Shown: positions 17,439-26,536, counted from the first letter of the stretch. The stretch is DNA of 64,000 nt from Sphingomonas caseinilytica (GCF_023516455.1 NZ_JAMGBA010000001.1:310001-374000); one strand, 5' to 3'. Program-made: numbers and translations. Notes: generated by a model not told the origin, from the sequence alone.

Positions 17439-18614
17439 ATGATTCGTGCCTCACTGCTCGCCACCGTCTCCCTTGCCCTGGTTGCCGGCGCTGCCCCGGC
17501 CAAGGCTCCGCCATTCGAGACACCTGCCCAGGTCGCCTATCTCATCGATCTGTCGTCTGGCGCCGTCCTGCTCGCAAAGGATGCCGATCGGCGGATGCCG
17601 CCGGCGTCGATGGCCAAGATGATGACCACCAATGTGGCCTTCGAGCTGATCAAGAAGGGCGACCTGAAGCTCGACAAGATGTGCACGGTACGTCCGGAAA
17701 CCTGGCAAAAGTGGCACGGCCCGCAAGCCGGATCGACGATGTTCCTGTCGCCGAACGAGCAGGTCAGCGTCGAGAATTTGCTTCACGGAATCGTGACCCT
17801 GTCGGGCAATGATGCTTCGGTAGTGCTCGCGGAGTGCATTGCCGGTACCGAGGAAGCCTTTGCCAACGTCATGAACGAGAATGCCAAGCGGCTGGGTTTG
17901 ACCGGCAGCAACTTCGGCAATTCCAACGGCTGGCCGGACGAGGGCAGGACCTATGTCACCGCGCGAGACCTCGCTGCGCTGGCCCGGGCCGAGATCGAGA
18001 ACCATCCGGACCTCTACAAGAAGTTCTACAGCCAGACGAGCTTCACCTGGGGCAAGACGCTGGGCAGCGGCGCCGACATCACCCAGGCCAATCGCAACCC
18101 TCTGCTCGGCCGAGTGCCGGGCGCGGACGGGCTGAAGACCGGCCACACTGACGAGGCGGGCTATGGCTTCACCGGGTCGGCCGACCAGAACGGCCGCCGC
18201 CTCATCATGGTCGTTGCCGGGCTCGGCAGCTTCAACCAGCGGATCGAGGAATCGGTGAAGCTGATGCAGTGGGGCTTCAACGCCTGGCAGTCGAAGTCGC
18301 TGTACAAGGCCGGCACGACCGTTGGCAGCGCCAAGGTACAGTTGGGCGGCGATGACGAGGTGGCGCTGGTGGCGCCGCGCGATCTTGCCATCACCATTCC
18401 CGCGGGCGTGCTGTCCAAGGTCACCTCGACCAAGATCCGCTACCAGGGACCGCTCAAGGCGCCGATCGCCAAGGGCCAGCATATCGCCGACCTGGTGGTG
18501 ACGACCACGGAGGGTGAGCAGGTGACGCCGCTGGTCGCGGCCGAAGCGGTCGAGGAAGCGGGTTTCTTCGCGCGTGCGTGGATCGGGCTGAAGCAGCTCC
18601 TCGGGATGGCCTGA
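17439..18614 (+). CDS. dacC: D-alanyl-D-alanine carboxypeptidase (PBP5/6 type)
   Basis: A 391-residue penicillin-binding protein that trims the terminal D-Ala of peptidoglycan stem peptides. Signal peptide to about residue 22; active-site motifs SMAK (57-60), SGN (122-124) and KTG (233-235); a C-terminal PBP5-type beta domain (VALVAPRDLAITIP...) and an amphipathic tail (FFARAWIGLKQLLGM) for membrane attachment. I chose ATG 17439, directly before the signal peptide; the frame is open upstream but without membrane-type sequence. Its neighbours are a transglycosylase upstream and tmk ten bases downstream. Confidence 0.94.
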   Translation: MIRASLLATVSLALVAGAAPAKAPPFETPAQVAYLIDLSSGAVLLAKDADRRMPPASMAKMMTTNVAFELIKKGDLKLDKMCTVRPETWQKWHGPQAGSTMFLSPNEQVSVENLLHGIVTLSGNDASVVLAECIAGTEEAFANVMNENAKRLGLTGSNFGNSNGWPDEGRTYVTARDLAALARAEIENHPDLYKKFYSQTSFTWGKTLGSGADITQANRNPLLGRVPGADGLKTGHTDEAGYGFTGSADQNGRRLIMVVAGLGSFNQRIEESVKLMQWGFNAWQSKSLYKAGTTVGSAKVQLGGDDEVALVAPRDLAITIPAGVLSKVTSTKIRYQGPLKAPIAKGQHIADLVVTTTEGEQVTPLVAAEAVEEAGFFARAWIGLKQLLGMA

Positions 18615-18623
18615 TCGATCGAA

Positions 18624-19253
18624 ATGGCGCGGGGGCGGTTCATTTCGCTTGAGGGCGGCGAGGGGGCCGGGAAGTCCACTCAACTGGCGGCGTTGGCCGA
18701 GGCGCTCCGGGGTCGCGGGCTGACGGTCATCGTGACTCGTGAGCCGGGCGGCAGCCCCGGCGCCGAAGCCATTCGCAAGCTGTTGCTGGAAGGCGAGGAG
18801 ACGCGGTGGAATGCCCGCGCCGAGGCGCTGCTATTCGCCGCAGCCAGGTCCGACCATATCGAAAAGACCATCCAGCCGGCACTCGATCGCGGCGAATGGG
18901 TGCTGAGCGACCGTTTCCTCGACAGCAGCCTTGCCTATCAGGGCGAAGCCGGCGGGTTGGGCATCGAGGCGGTGCGCGATCTCCATCGCTTCGGCAGTCT
19001 CGATTTCCTGCCGGACCGTACGTTGGTCCTGACACTCGATGAGTCCGAAGGTGCGCTGCGCGCCCGGGCAAGGGACGGGCATCTGGGGGATCGGATCGGA
19101 TCGCGGCCGCCAAGCTATCACGCGGCAGTCGATGCCGGGTTTCGCGCGATGGCCGAAAAGGAGCCCGAACGGGTCAAGCTGATCGACGCCAGCGGCACGC
19201 CGGAAACGGTGACGGCGCGGCTGCTCTACGCGCTGGGCGACCTGCTCCCATGA
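18624..19253 (+). CDS. tmk: Thymidylate kinase
   Basis: A 209-residue enzyme phosphorylating dTMP to dTDP. The P-loop GGEGAGKST (residues 11-19), TREPGGSPGAEAIR (substrate region) and DRFLDSSLAYQGEAGGLG (DR motif and lid) are diagnostic. ATGA overlap with holB follows, a gene order common in many bacteria, linking nucleotide supply with replication. The ribosome site is weak, so translation may be coupled to the preceding gene. Confidence 0.97.
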   Translation: MARGRFISLEGGEGAGKSTQLAALAEALRGRGLTVIVTREPGGSPGAEAIRKLLLEGEETRWNARAEALLFAAARSDHIEKTIQPALDRGEWVLSDRFLDSSLAYQGEAGGLGIEAVRDLHRFGSLDFLPDRTLVLTLDESEGALRARARDGHLGDRIGSRPPSYHAAVDAGFRAMAEKEPERVKLIDASGTPETVTARLLYALGDLLP

Positions 19254-20215
19254 TCGTGGGGCAGGATCGGGCGGTCGAGGCCTTCACCAATGCATGGCGG
19301 ACGCAGCGGCTGCATCACGGCTGGCTGCTGACAGGGCCAAAGGGCGTGGGGAAGGCGACGTTCGCCAAGGCAGCCGCGACCCGGGTGCTGGCGGAAGCCG
19401 CCGGGCCTCCGGTTGACCTGTCGGGGCTGGAAACGCCCGCCGATCATCCGATGGCGCGATTGCTCGCGGCGGGAAGCCATCCGGATTTCCGCCTGCTGGA
19501 GCGTCTCGAACGGCCGACCGGCGGACTTGCCCGCAATATCAGCGTCGATCAGGTGCGGTCGCTGGGTGAGCTGTTGGCGGTGACGCCGTCGATGAGCCCT
19601 TGGCGCGCGATCGTCATCGACGCGGCCGACGATCTGGAGGCTTCGGCCGCCAGCGCGCTGCTCAAGATGCTGGAGGAGCCGCCGGCCAATACGCTGTTCT
19701 TCCTAATCAGCCATGCGCCAGGCCGATTGCTTCCAACCATACGCTCGCGCTGCCGTCGTCTGGACTTTGCCAGGATCGGCGATGACGCCATGACGTCATT
19801 GCTAAGCCGTTCATTGCCAGAGGAAAATTCCGCGGAGCTTGGTCGGTTGATCGAGTTTGCCAATGGATCGATCGGGCGTGCCCTGGCGATTGCCGAGCTG
19901 GATCTTGCGCCGCTGGAAAGCGAGGCGCTCGCTATACTGCGCCAGGGAGACGCCGATAATGCGCGGCGGTCGAAACTCGCCTCCGCTCTTGGCCCAAAGG
20001 GCGCGGCTGAGCGCTATGCGGCTTTCCTTGATCTGGTGCCGGGACTGATTGCGACTGAAGCCGCGGCATTGACTGGTCAAGCTCGGGGCCGGGCATTGGA
20101 CGCTTACACCAAGGTCCGGGAGACGGCGGCGTTGGCGCCCCGCCTGTCGCTGGATCCTGCGGCCACGGTTTTCCAGATCGGAACGATCCTCGCCTCGGTT
20201 GCCTTGAAGGACTAA
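19250..20215 (+). CDS. holB: DNA polymerase III delta-prime subunit
   Basis: A 321-residue clamp-loader subunit. The N-terminal AAA+ part has HGWLLTGPKGVGKATFA (degenerate P-loop) and NISVDQVRSLGELLAVTPS, then KMLEEPPANTLFFLISHAPGRLLPTIRSRCRRL, the highly conserved sensor region with SRC. The C-terminal helical domain is weakly conserved, as is usual. It should partner with the dnaX product (42375-44012). The 4-base overlap with tmk indicates coupling. Confidence 0.95.
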   Translation: MIVGQDRAVEAFTNAWRTQRLHHGWLLTGPKGVGKATFAKAAATRVLAEAAGPPVDLSGLETPADHPMARLLAAGSHPDFRLLERLERPTGGLARNISVDQVRSLGELLAVTPSMSPWRAIVIDAADDLEASAASALLKMLEEPPANTLFFLISHAPGRLLPTIRSRCRRLDFARIGDDAMTSLLSRSLPEENSAELGRLIEFANGSIGRALAIAELDLAPLESEALAILRQGDADNARRSKLASALGPKGAAERYAAFLDLVPGLIATEAAALTGQARGRALDAYTKVRETAALAPRLSLDPAATVFQIGTILASVALKD

Positions 20216-20228
20216 GGCAGGGCCGCTA

Positions 20229-21749
20229 GTGGCATCGGCAATGTCCGAGCCATTCTATATCACCACCGCGATCAGCTACCCCAACGGCAAGCCGCATATC
20301 GGCCACGCCTATGAAGCCATTGCCGCCGACGCAATGGCCCGTTTCCGCCGTGCCCAGGGTCGCGACGTGCGCCTGATCACAGGTACCGACGAGCATGGGC
20401 TGAAGATGGTCCAGACAGCCCGCGCCCAGGGGCGGGATACGCTGGAATTTGCGGATGAAATGTCAGGATATTTCCGTGAGATGTGTCACGGATTGAATAT
20501 CTCATATGATGCGTTCGTGCGGACCACCGAGCCGCGCCATTATGAGGCCAGCCAGAAGATCTGGAAGGCGATGGAGGCGAATGGCGACCTCTATCTCGAC
20601 CGTTATGAGGGCTGGTATTCGGTCCGGGACGAAGCTTTCTACGACGAAAGCGAGCTGATCGCGGGAGAGGGGGGCGAAAAGCTGTCGCCGCAGGGGACGC
20701 CCGTCGATTGGACCGTCGAGGAGACCTGGTTCTTCCGCCTGTCCAAATATCAGGACAAGCTGCTGCAGCTCTATCGCGACAATCCAGACTTCATCCGCCC
20801 GGAAAGCCGCCGCAACGAAGTGGTTCGCTTCGTCGAGGGCGGCCTCAAGGATCTGAGCGTCTCACGTACCAGCTTCGACTGGGGCGTTCCGGTGCCGAAC
20901 TCGCCCGGTCACGTCATGTACGTCTGGGTCGACGCGCTGACGACCTATATGACCGGCGTTGGGTTCGCCGATGACGAAGCCAGCTATGACCGCTTCTGGC
21001 CGGCGGACGTGCACCTGATCGGCAAGGACATCGTCCGGTTTCACGCGGTTTACTGGCCGGCCTTCCTGATGTCGGCGAACCTGAAGCTGCCGAAGCAGGT
21101 CTTCGGCCATGGCTTCCTGCTGGCGCGCGGCGAGAAAATGTCCAAGTCGCTCGGCAATGTGGTCGATCCGATGGAGCTGGCCGAGCGCTATGGCGTCGAT
21201 GCCCTGCGCTATTTCCTCCTGCGCGAAGTGAGCTTCGGCCAGGACGGCAGCTACAGCAACGAGGCGATCGTCAACCGCGTGAACAGCGAGCTGGCCAATA
21301 GCTTCGGCAACCTTGCCCAGCGCAGCCTGTCGATGATTTTCAAGAATTTAGGCGGCGTCATTCCCGCGGCAGGTCAGGCGGAGGAAGACAAGGCGCTGCT
21401 TGCCCAGGTCGACGAGGCATGCGCCAGCCTGGAGCGCGAGTTCGACGGCTTCGCCTTCTCGACGGGCCTCGAGGCGTGGATGACGGCAGTGTTCGCATGC
21501 AATGCCTATGTCGATACGATGGCACCCTGGGCGCTCAAGAAGAGCGATCCGGAGCGGATGGCCGCGGTGCTTGGAACCTTGGTCGCGGCGGTGCGGAAGC
21601 TTGCGGTCGCGGTGCAGCCCATCGTTCCGGCGTCGGCTGAGAAGCTGCTTGGCTTGATCGATAGCGGCGAGGGCGGGGCGCCGATCGAGCAGCCAACGCC
21701 CATCTTCCCGCGTTTGGAGCTTCCGGAGGATGAGGAAGAAGCCGCGTGA
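20229..21749 (+). CDS. metG: Methionyl-tRNA synthetase
   Basis: A 506-residue class I synthetase charging tRNA-Met. HIGH motif PHIGHAYE near the start, KMSKS motif GEKMSKSLGN near residue 305, and the linker W-rich region around WYSVRDEAFYDESEL. It lacks the C-terminal tRNA-binding domain found in the E. coli enzyme and belongs to the shorter type common in alphaproteobacteria. The start is either GTG 20229, with GCAGGG upstream, or ATG 20241, four codons in; the core begins at SEPFYITTAISYPNG. Confidence 0.97.
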   Translation: MASAMSEPFYITTAISYPNGKPHIGHAYEAIAADAMARFRRAQGRDVRLITGTDEHGLKMVQTARAQGRDTLEFADEMSGYFREMCHGLNISYDAFVRTTEPRHYEASQKIWKAMEANGDLYLDRYEGWYSVRDEAFYDESELIAGEGGEKLSPQGTPVDWTVEETWFFRLSKYQDKLLQLYRDNPDFIRPESRRNEVVRFVEGGLKDLSVSRTSFDWGVPVPNSPGHVMYVWVDALTTYMTGVGFADDEASYDRFWPADVHLIGKDIVRFHAVYWPAFLMSANLKLPKQVFGHGFLLARGEKMSKSLGNVVDPMELAERYGVDALRYFLLREVSFGQDGSYSNEAIVNRVNSELANSFGNLAQRSLSMIFKNLGGVIPAAGQAEEDKALLAQVDEACASLEREFDGFAFSTGLEAWMTAVFACNAYVDTMAPWALKKSDPERMAAVLGTLVAAVRKLAVAVQPIVPASAEKLLGLIDSGEGGAPIEQPTPIFPRLELPEDEEEAA

Positions 21750-22525
21750 AGCTGATCGATAGCCATTGCCACCTCAACTATGCCGGTCTGGCCGAGCGGC
21801 AGGATGTAGTGTTGGCCAATGCCCGGCAGCGTGGAATCGGCGGATTTCTCAATATTTCGACCCGCCAGAAAGAGTGGGGCGACATTATCGGCACGGCCGA
21901 GCGCAATAGCGACGTCTGGGCGACTGTCGGCGTTCACCCGCACGAAGCCGATGCGCATCCCGATCTTGGCGCCGCCGCGCTGATCGAAGCCGCGCAGCAT
22001 CCCAAGGTCATCGCGATCGGCGAATGCGGGCTCGATTATTATTACGACAAGTCCGACCGCGCGGCCCAGCGCGAGCGGTTCCAGGCACATATCGAAGCGG
22101 CGCGGGAGACCGGCCTGCCGCTGGTGATTCACACTCGCGACGCCGAGGACGACACGGCCGAAATCCTCACCCGCGAGGTGGAGAAGGGCGGCGTCACTGG
22201 GGTGCTGCACTGCTTCACCGGAAGCGCGGAGCTGGCCCGGAAGGGGCTGGACCTAGGCTTCTATGTATCCATCTCGGGTATCGTGACGTTCAAGAACGCA
22301 AAGGACCTGCAGGAAACGGCCAAGAGGATCCCGCAGGACCGGCTGCTGGTAGAGACGGACTCACCCTTCCTGGCGCCCGTCCCGCATCGTGGGCAGACCT
22401 GCGAACCGGCATTTGTTGCCGACACAGCGGCGTTCCTTTCGGAATTGCGCGGCGAGCCGGTCGAGCAATTGGCCGAGGCGACGACCGCCAACTTCTTCAA
22501 ACTGTTCGGTAAAGCTGAAGCGTGA
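21746..22525 (+). CDS. tatD: TatD family metal-dependent hydrolase
   Basis: A 259-residue TIM-barrel hydrolase/DNase of the amidohydrolase superfamily. Metal ligands are visible in IDSHCHLNY (HxH), AIGECGLDYYY (Glu), VIHTRDAEDDT (His), VLHCFTGSAE (His) and LLVETDSPFLAP (Asp). The GTG start overlaps the metG stop as GTGA. A metG-tatD-metallohydrolase order is frequent in alphaproteobacteria. Likely roles are 3'-5' exonuclease activity on damaged DNA or RNA. Confidence 0.95.
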   Translation: MKLIDSHCHLNYAGLAERQDVVLANARQRGIGGFLNISTRQKEWGDIIGTAERNSDVWATVGVHPHEADAHPDLGAAALIEAAQHPKVIAIGECGLDYYYDKSDRAAQRERFQAHIEAARETGLPLVIHTRDAEDDTAEILTREVEKGGVTGVLHCFTGSAELARKGLDLGFYVSISGIVTFKNAKDLQETAKRIPQDRLLVETDSPFLAPVPHRGQTCEPAFVADTAAFLSELRGEPVEQLAEATTANFFKLFGKAEA

Positions 22526-23286
22526 AGATCCGGATACTCGGTTGCGGGACGTCAACCGGGGTTCCACGGATCGGGAACGACTGGGGCGATTGCGATCCCA
22601 ATGAACAGCGAAACCGGCGCACACGCTCTTCGATCATGGTCGAGAGCGGCGGTGAAACTCTTCTGGTGGATTGCGGACCCGATCTCCGCGAACAATTGCT
22701 GGCCGCCGGGACTTCCCAGGTCGACCGAGTGATCGTCACGCACGATCATGCCGATCATTGCCACGGGATCGACGATTTGCGGCAGATCGCCCAGCTTCGC
22801 GGCAGCCAGGTGCCGCTCCATGCGCGCTCCAAGACCTTGGAACGGCTTCACAGGCGCTTCAAATATCTATTTGAAGGCGTTGCACTTTATCATCCGGTTG
22901 TGGTGCCGGTCGAGATCGACATCGAAGAGCGGCTGGGGGATTCCAGGCTGACCTTTGTCGATCAGCCGCACGGTGGCATCACGTCGCTAGGCATCAGGGC
23001 CGACGAGGGCGATCGTTCGTTCGGCTATGCCATTGATTTTCATGATTTTACACCCGAAATGAAGGCACATTATGATGGTGTCGGCCTGTGGATCTGCGAT
23101 TGCCTGCGACGAGAGCCGCATCCAACGCATGCGCATCTCGATGCCGTTCTCAGCTGGGCACGTGATTTGAAGGTGGGGCAATTGCTGCTGACGCATCTCG
23201 ACAAATCAATGGATTATGCGACGTTGATCGGAGAGTTGCCCGATTGGGCGGAGCCGGCCTTTGACGGCCAGGAGATCATGTTGTGA
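22522..23286 (+). CDS. Metallo-beta-lactamase fold hydrolase, PhnP-like
   Basis: A 254-residue protein of the PhnP-type phosphodiesterase group of metallo-beta-lactamase enzymes. ILGCGTSTGVPRIGNDWG and CDPNEQRNRRTRSSIMV are distinctive for this group, and the metal-binding motif is THDHADHCHGIDDLR. The natural substrate, probably a cyclic phosphate or other phosphodiester, is unknown, since no phosphonate genes are nearby. The GTG start overlaps the tatD stop. TatD and this protein may share a nucleic-acid or nucleotide repair theme. Confidence 0.9.
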   Translation: MKIRILGCGTSTGVPRIGNDWGDCDPNEQRNRRTRSSIMVESGGETLLVDCGPDLREQLLAAGTSQVDRVIVTHDHADHCHGIDDLRQIAQLRGSQVPLHARSKTLERLHRRFKYLFEGVALYHPVVVPVEIDIEERLGDSRLTFVDQPHGGITSLGIRADEGDRSFGYAIDFHDFTPEMKAHYDGVGLWICDCLRREPHPTHAHLDAVLSWARDLKVGQLLLTHLDKSMDYATLIGELPDWAEPAFDGQEIML

Positions 23287-23870
23287 CCAACGACTGGATG
23301 CTGGGCAGCCTGTATCTGTTGATGGCCCTGATGCTCGTCGCCGGATCGCTGATCGCCAGGCGGGAACGCTTCGCCAAGCTGGCGACCTTCGCATTAGCCT
23401 GGATCGCCATTTTTGGGGCAGGCTTCGTGCTGTTCACCTTCAGGGACGACCTTGGCTATGTCGCGCAACGGCTTCGCGCGGAAGCGAGCGGCGAGCCGGT
23501 GGTGGAAGGCCAGCAAGTCCGCATTCCGATGGCGATCGACGGGCATTTCTGGGTCGAGGCATCGCTGAACGGCGTTCCGGTGAAGTTCCTGGTCGATAGC
23601 GGCGCCACCATGACGACGATCGGCCGGGCAACCGCGGAATCTGCCGGTGTGGCGGTCAGCACCAATCGGACGCAGCTTGTTCGCACGGGAAATGGGATGC
23701 TGCGCGTTTCAACGGGACGTGCGGACAGCCTATCGATCGGCCCGATCGAGCGGAACGCCGTTGGCCTTCACGTCACCGAGAATGAAGATCTGAACGTCCT
23801 CGGCATGAACTATCTGTCGACGATGAACCGTTGGGGGGTCGAAGGCCGGTGGCTGATCCTCGAAAGCTGA
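23283..23870 (+). CDS. Membrane-anchored retropepsin-like aspartic protease
   Basis: A 195-residue protein with two N-terminal membrane segments (LYLLMALMLVAGSLIA and FALAWIAIFGAGFVLFTF) and a periplasmic retropepsin-like domain. The catalytic Asp is Asp105 in FLVDSGATMTTIG; the second conserved element NVLGMNYLSTMNRWGVEG near the C-terminus matches the bacterial clan AA protease family. These work as homodimers; substrates are unknown. The GTG start overlaps the upstream stop by four bases, so it ends a coupled operon running from the carboxypeptidase or tmk onward. Confidence 0.88.
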   Translation: MTNDWMLGSLYLLMALMLVAGSLIARRERFAKLATFALAWIAIFGAGFVLFTFRDDLGYVAQRLRAEASGEPVVEGQQVRIPMAIDGHFWVEASLNGVPVKFLVDSGATMTTIGRATAESAGVAVSTNRTQLVRTGNGMLRVSTGRADSLSIGPIERNAVGLHVTENEDLNVLGMNYLSTMNRWGVEGRWLILES

Positions 23871-23896
23871 TGAGGGTGCCGAGGGGGCTTTCTTCC

Positions 23897-23950
23897 TCTG
23901 TATATACATCTTTTACTTTACATAATATATATTATCATACTCATATATCA
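23897..23950. other. AT-rich island with two perfect palindromes
   Basis: In a window that is otherwise GC-rich, this short stretch is almost all A and T. It contains TGTATATACA (23899-23908) and ATAATATATATTAT (23922-23935), both perfect palindromes. It lies between the retropepsin gene and mazG, so it could be the mazG promoter region with a dimeric regulator site. No protein is encoded. Confidence 0.55.
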
Positions 23951-24001
23951 GGTCGGGCCGGGGCAATTTCAGGGGCCCCTCACGACCTTAGGGAGCGCTA
24001 A

Positions 24002-24745
24002 ATGGGCCTCGACCGCCTCGACAATATCATGAAGCGGCTGCGGGACCGCGAGACCGGCTGCGAATGGGATAGCGTCCAGACGTTTGAAACGATCGCCCCC
24101 TATACGATCGAGGAAGCTTATGAGGTCGCCGATGCGATCCATCGCGGCGACATGGATGCGCTGGTCGATGAGCTTGGCGACCTGCAGCTTCAGGTCGTTT
24201 TCCATGCCCGCATGGCCGAGGAAGAAGGTCATTTCACCCTGGCTGACGTCCTCCAGCGCATTTCCGACAAGCTGGAGCGCCGCCATCCGCACATCTTCGG
24301 TGATGCGGAGCAAGGCGGTCATCATCTGTGGGAAGTGATCAAGGCCGAGGAACGAGCCAAACTGGACGACAAGAGCGCGCTGGCCGGTGTCGCCCTGGCC
24401 CTTCCCGCGCTGGAACGTGCGGCAAAGCTGCAGAAGCGCGCGGCCCGAACGGGCTTCGACTGGCCGGATATCGAAGGGCCGAAAGCCAAGATCCGAGAGG
24501 AGATGGACGAAATTGCCGCGGCTTCGCCGGAAGAACTTGAGGAAGAGGTTGGCGACCTGTTGTTCGCCGTAGTGAACTTCGCACGGTTTCTCAAGATCGA
24601 GCCCGAAGAGGCACTGCGAAAAGCGAACCGCAAGTTTGAGAAGCGATTTCGCCAGATCGAACAGGCTCCAGGCTTCAGGGACATGAGCCTCGATGAAATG
24701 GAAGAGCTTTGGGTCGCTGCGAAGAAGGCTCCGGCCGACGCCTAG
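24002..24745 (+). CDS. mazG: Nucleoside triphosphate pyrophosphohydrolase
   Basis: A 247-residue enzyme of the all-alpha NTP pyrophosphatase superfamily, hydrolysing noncanonical or excess NTPs to NMP and pyrophosphate. Two MazG-like repeats are visible: the first with CEWDSVQTFETIAPYTIEEAYEVADAI and ELGDLQLQVVFHARMAEE, the second with KIREEMDEIAA and LEEEVGDLLFAVVNFAR, each carrying the EExxE and ExxD metal ligands. The first motif usually reads CPWDxxQT; here CEWDSVQT. It ends tail to tail with hflX with a 4-base overlap. Confidence 0.95.
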   Translation: MGLDRLDNIMKRLRDRETGCEWDSVQTFETIAPYTIEEAYEVADAIHRGDMDALVDELGDLQLQVVFHARMAEEEGHFTLADVLQRISDKLERRHPHIFGDAEQGGHHLWEVIKAEERAKLDDKSALAGVALALPALERAAKLQKRAARTGFDWPDIEGPKAKIREEMDEIAAASPEELEEEVGDLLFAVVNFARFLKIEPEEALRKANRKFEKRFRQIEQAPGFRDMSLDEMEELWVAAKKAPADA

Positions 24746-26040
24746 AGCCTCTCGAACCTCGCCCAATTCTCGGGGCTAAGCTTCACCTCCAAGTGCAATT
24801 GGTCGCCGTCGGCGTGCTGCTCAATGACGTCACCGCGCGCGTGCAGCCAGGCAATGCGTGGGCCGTCACCTGCATTGAGGCGAACATGATGCGTCTGAGA
24901 GCCGGAATGGAGCCGGTCGGCAATGGCTTCGCGAAGGTCGTCAACTCCTTCCCCGGTCAATGCGGAAAGGGCGATGACGTCATCGCGGCGCTTGGCCTCC
25001 CCAGTCAGCTCCTTGCGCTGGTCCGGGGGCAGGAGGTCCAGCTTGTTCCACACTTCCATCCGAGGCGGCGCACCCTCCTCCGCCAGTCCAAGCGTTGCCA
25101 GCACCGCCTCTACATCGGCGGCCTGCGCATCGCTGTCCGGGTGAGCGATATCGCGAACGTGGAGGATGAGGTCGGCCGCCGCCACTTCCTCGAGCGTAGC
25201 CCGGAAGGCCGCGACAAGCTCGGTCGGGAGATTCGAGACGAAGCCGACCGTATCGGAGAGGATCGCGCGGTCAAATCCGGGGATTTTTACCTGCCGCATG
25301 GTCGGATCGAGCGTGGCGAACAACAGGTCTTCGGCCATCACCGAAGCCTGGGTCATCCGGTTGAACAGGGTCGATTTTCCGGCATTGGTATAGCCGACAA
25401 GCGCAATCACCGGCCAAGGCGCCCGCTGCCGGCGATCGCGATGCAGGCCGCGCGTGCGGCGCACCTGATCCAGCTCGCGCCGGATGCGGGCCATCCGGTC
25501 GCGGATCAGCCGCCTGTCGGCCTCGATCTGGGTTTCGCCAGGGCCGCCGAGGAAGCCGAAGCCGCCGCGCTGCCGCTCAAGGTGGGTCCAGCTGCGGACC
25601 AGGCGGCCAGCCTGATAGTCGAGATGCGCGAGCTCGACTTGCAGGCGCCCTTCCGCAGTTGCTGCCCGTTCGCCGAATATTTCGAGGATGAGGCCGGTGC
25701 GGTCGATGACCTTGCACTTGGTCTCCTCCTCCAGCGTCTTCTGCTGGACGGGGCTAAGCGCGGCATCGACGACGAGCAATTTGGCGTCATGGGCCTCCGC
25801 GAGCTCGCCGATTTCCTCGACTTGTCCCTTGCCGAACAGGCTGGCGGGGCGGATCTGGCGCAGCCTGAAGCTCTTGCGGCCAACAACATCGATGCCGATC
25901 GCCTCGGCAAGACCCGCCGCTTCCTCGACCCGGGCATCGAGCGAACGAAGAGCGCCCTCCCCGGTGCGTTCAGGCACGACAATGAGGGCGCGCTCGCCGC
26001 GCGCTACGCCACCATCGTCAGCACGGTTGAAAACGCTCAG
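24742..26040 (-). CDS. hflX: Ribosome-associated GTPase HflX, probable CTG start
   Basis: A GTPase that splits or rescues stalled 70S ribosomes. [17 protein letters not shown]-like G1, [10 protein letters not shown] (G3) and NKLD (G4) are present after the HflX domain with [13 protein letters not shown] and [25 protein letters not shown]. The homologous N-terminal part (FNRADDGG, then [10 protein letters not shown]) lies upstream of the first conventional start, GTG 25977. The only reasonable start that includes it is CTG at 26040, which has GGAGG seven bases upstream and overlaps the hfq stop as CTGA. From CTG the product is 432 residues. Confidence 0.93.
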   Translation of the reverse strand: MSVFNRADDGGVARGERALIVVPERTGEGALRSLDARVEEAAGLAEAIGIDVVGRKSFRLRQIRPASLFGKGQVEEIGELAEAHDAKLLVVDAALSPVQQKTLEEETKCKVIDRTGLILEIFGERAATAEGRLQVELAHLDYQAGRLVRSWTHLERQRGGFGFLGGPGETQIEADRRLIRDRMARIRRELDQVRRTRGLHRDRRQRAPWPVIALVGYTNAGKSTLFNRMTQASVMAEDLLFATLDPTMRQVKIPGFDRAILSDTVGFVSNLPTELVAAFRATLEEVAAADLILHVRDIAHPDSDAQAADVEAVLATLGLAEEGAPPRMEVWNKLDLLPPDQRKELTGEAKRRDDVIALSALTGEGVDDLREAIADRLHSGSQTHHVRLNAGDGPRIAWLHARGDVIEQHADGDQLHLEVKLSPENWARFERL

Positions 26041-26528
26041 CCTTCATCCTCCGTTTGGCTCTCGCCGGCGAGGTTCAGCGGATGACCTGGCTGCATCGTC
26101 GAAATAGCGTGCTTGTAGACCAGCTGGACCTGCCCGCCGCGCTCTAGAAGGAGCGAGAATTGGTCGAAACCGGCAACAGCCCCCTGCAGCATCACGCCGT
26201 TGACCAGGAATACGGTCATCGGCTCATGCTCCCGGGAAGCAGCGTTCAGGAACAGATCCTGAAGCATCGGCTTCTTGCCATTGCCCCCCTCCCCGCCATT
26301 GCCGAGATTCAGGTCAGCTGGGGCATGGGTGGGCATGATGGTGGAAATCGCATGCTTGTAGACGAGCTGTGCGTTGCCATCACGTCGAAGCAGCAGGGAG
26401 AATGGATCGAACCAGGTTACTACCCCTTGAAGCTTTACTCCCTTCACTAGGAAGATCGTCACGGGGGTCTTGGAACGACGAATTGAATTCAGGAACTGAT
26501 CCTGCAAACTCAGCGACTTCTCAGGCAT
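26037..26528 (-). CDS. hfq: Hfq with two tandem Sm-like domains
   Basis: A 163-residue RNA chaperone whose chain contains two full Hfq domains, against about 80-100 residues for an ordinary Hfq. Domain 1 (about 6-66) has [20 protein letters not shown] and LVYKHAIST (YKH 57-59). Domain 2 (about 88-147) has [20 protein letters not shown] and LVYKHAIST (YKH 138-140). A Gly/Asn-rich linker joins them. Domain 1 keeps basic rim residues (RRSK 17-20), while domain 2 has SREH there; the distal-face Lys33 of domain 1 is Met113 in domain 2. It follows ntrX by eight bases. Confidence 0.97.
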   Translation of the reverse strand: MPEKSLSLQDQFLNSIRRSKTPVTIFLVKGVKLQGVVTWFDPFSLLLRRDGNAQLVYKHAISTIMPTHAPADLNLGNGGEGGNGKKPMLQDLFLNAASREHEPMTVFLVNGVMLQGAVAGFDQFSLLLERGGQVQLVYKHAISTMQPGHPLNLAGESQTEDEG

Positions 26529-26536
26529 TGTTATTA

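Noticed and set aside
17451-18683. A 410-codon open frame on the minus strand opposite the D-Ala-D-Ala carboxypeptidase.
   Set aside because: The product is Arg/His/Leu-rich without similarity, and it runs over the start of tmk.
24709-26085. A 458-codon open frame on the plus strand opposite hflX.
   Set aside because: It is antisense to a clearly conserved GTPase, has no recognisable domain and no ribosome site. Long antisense frames are expected in GC-rich genes.
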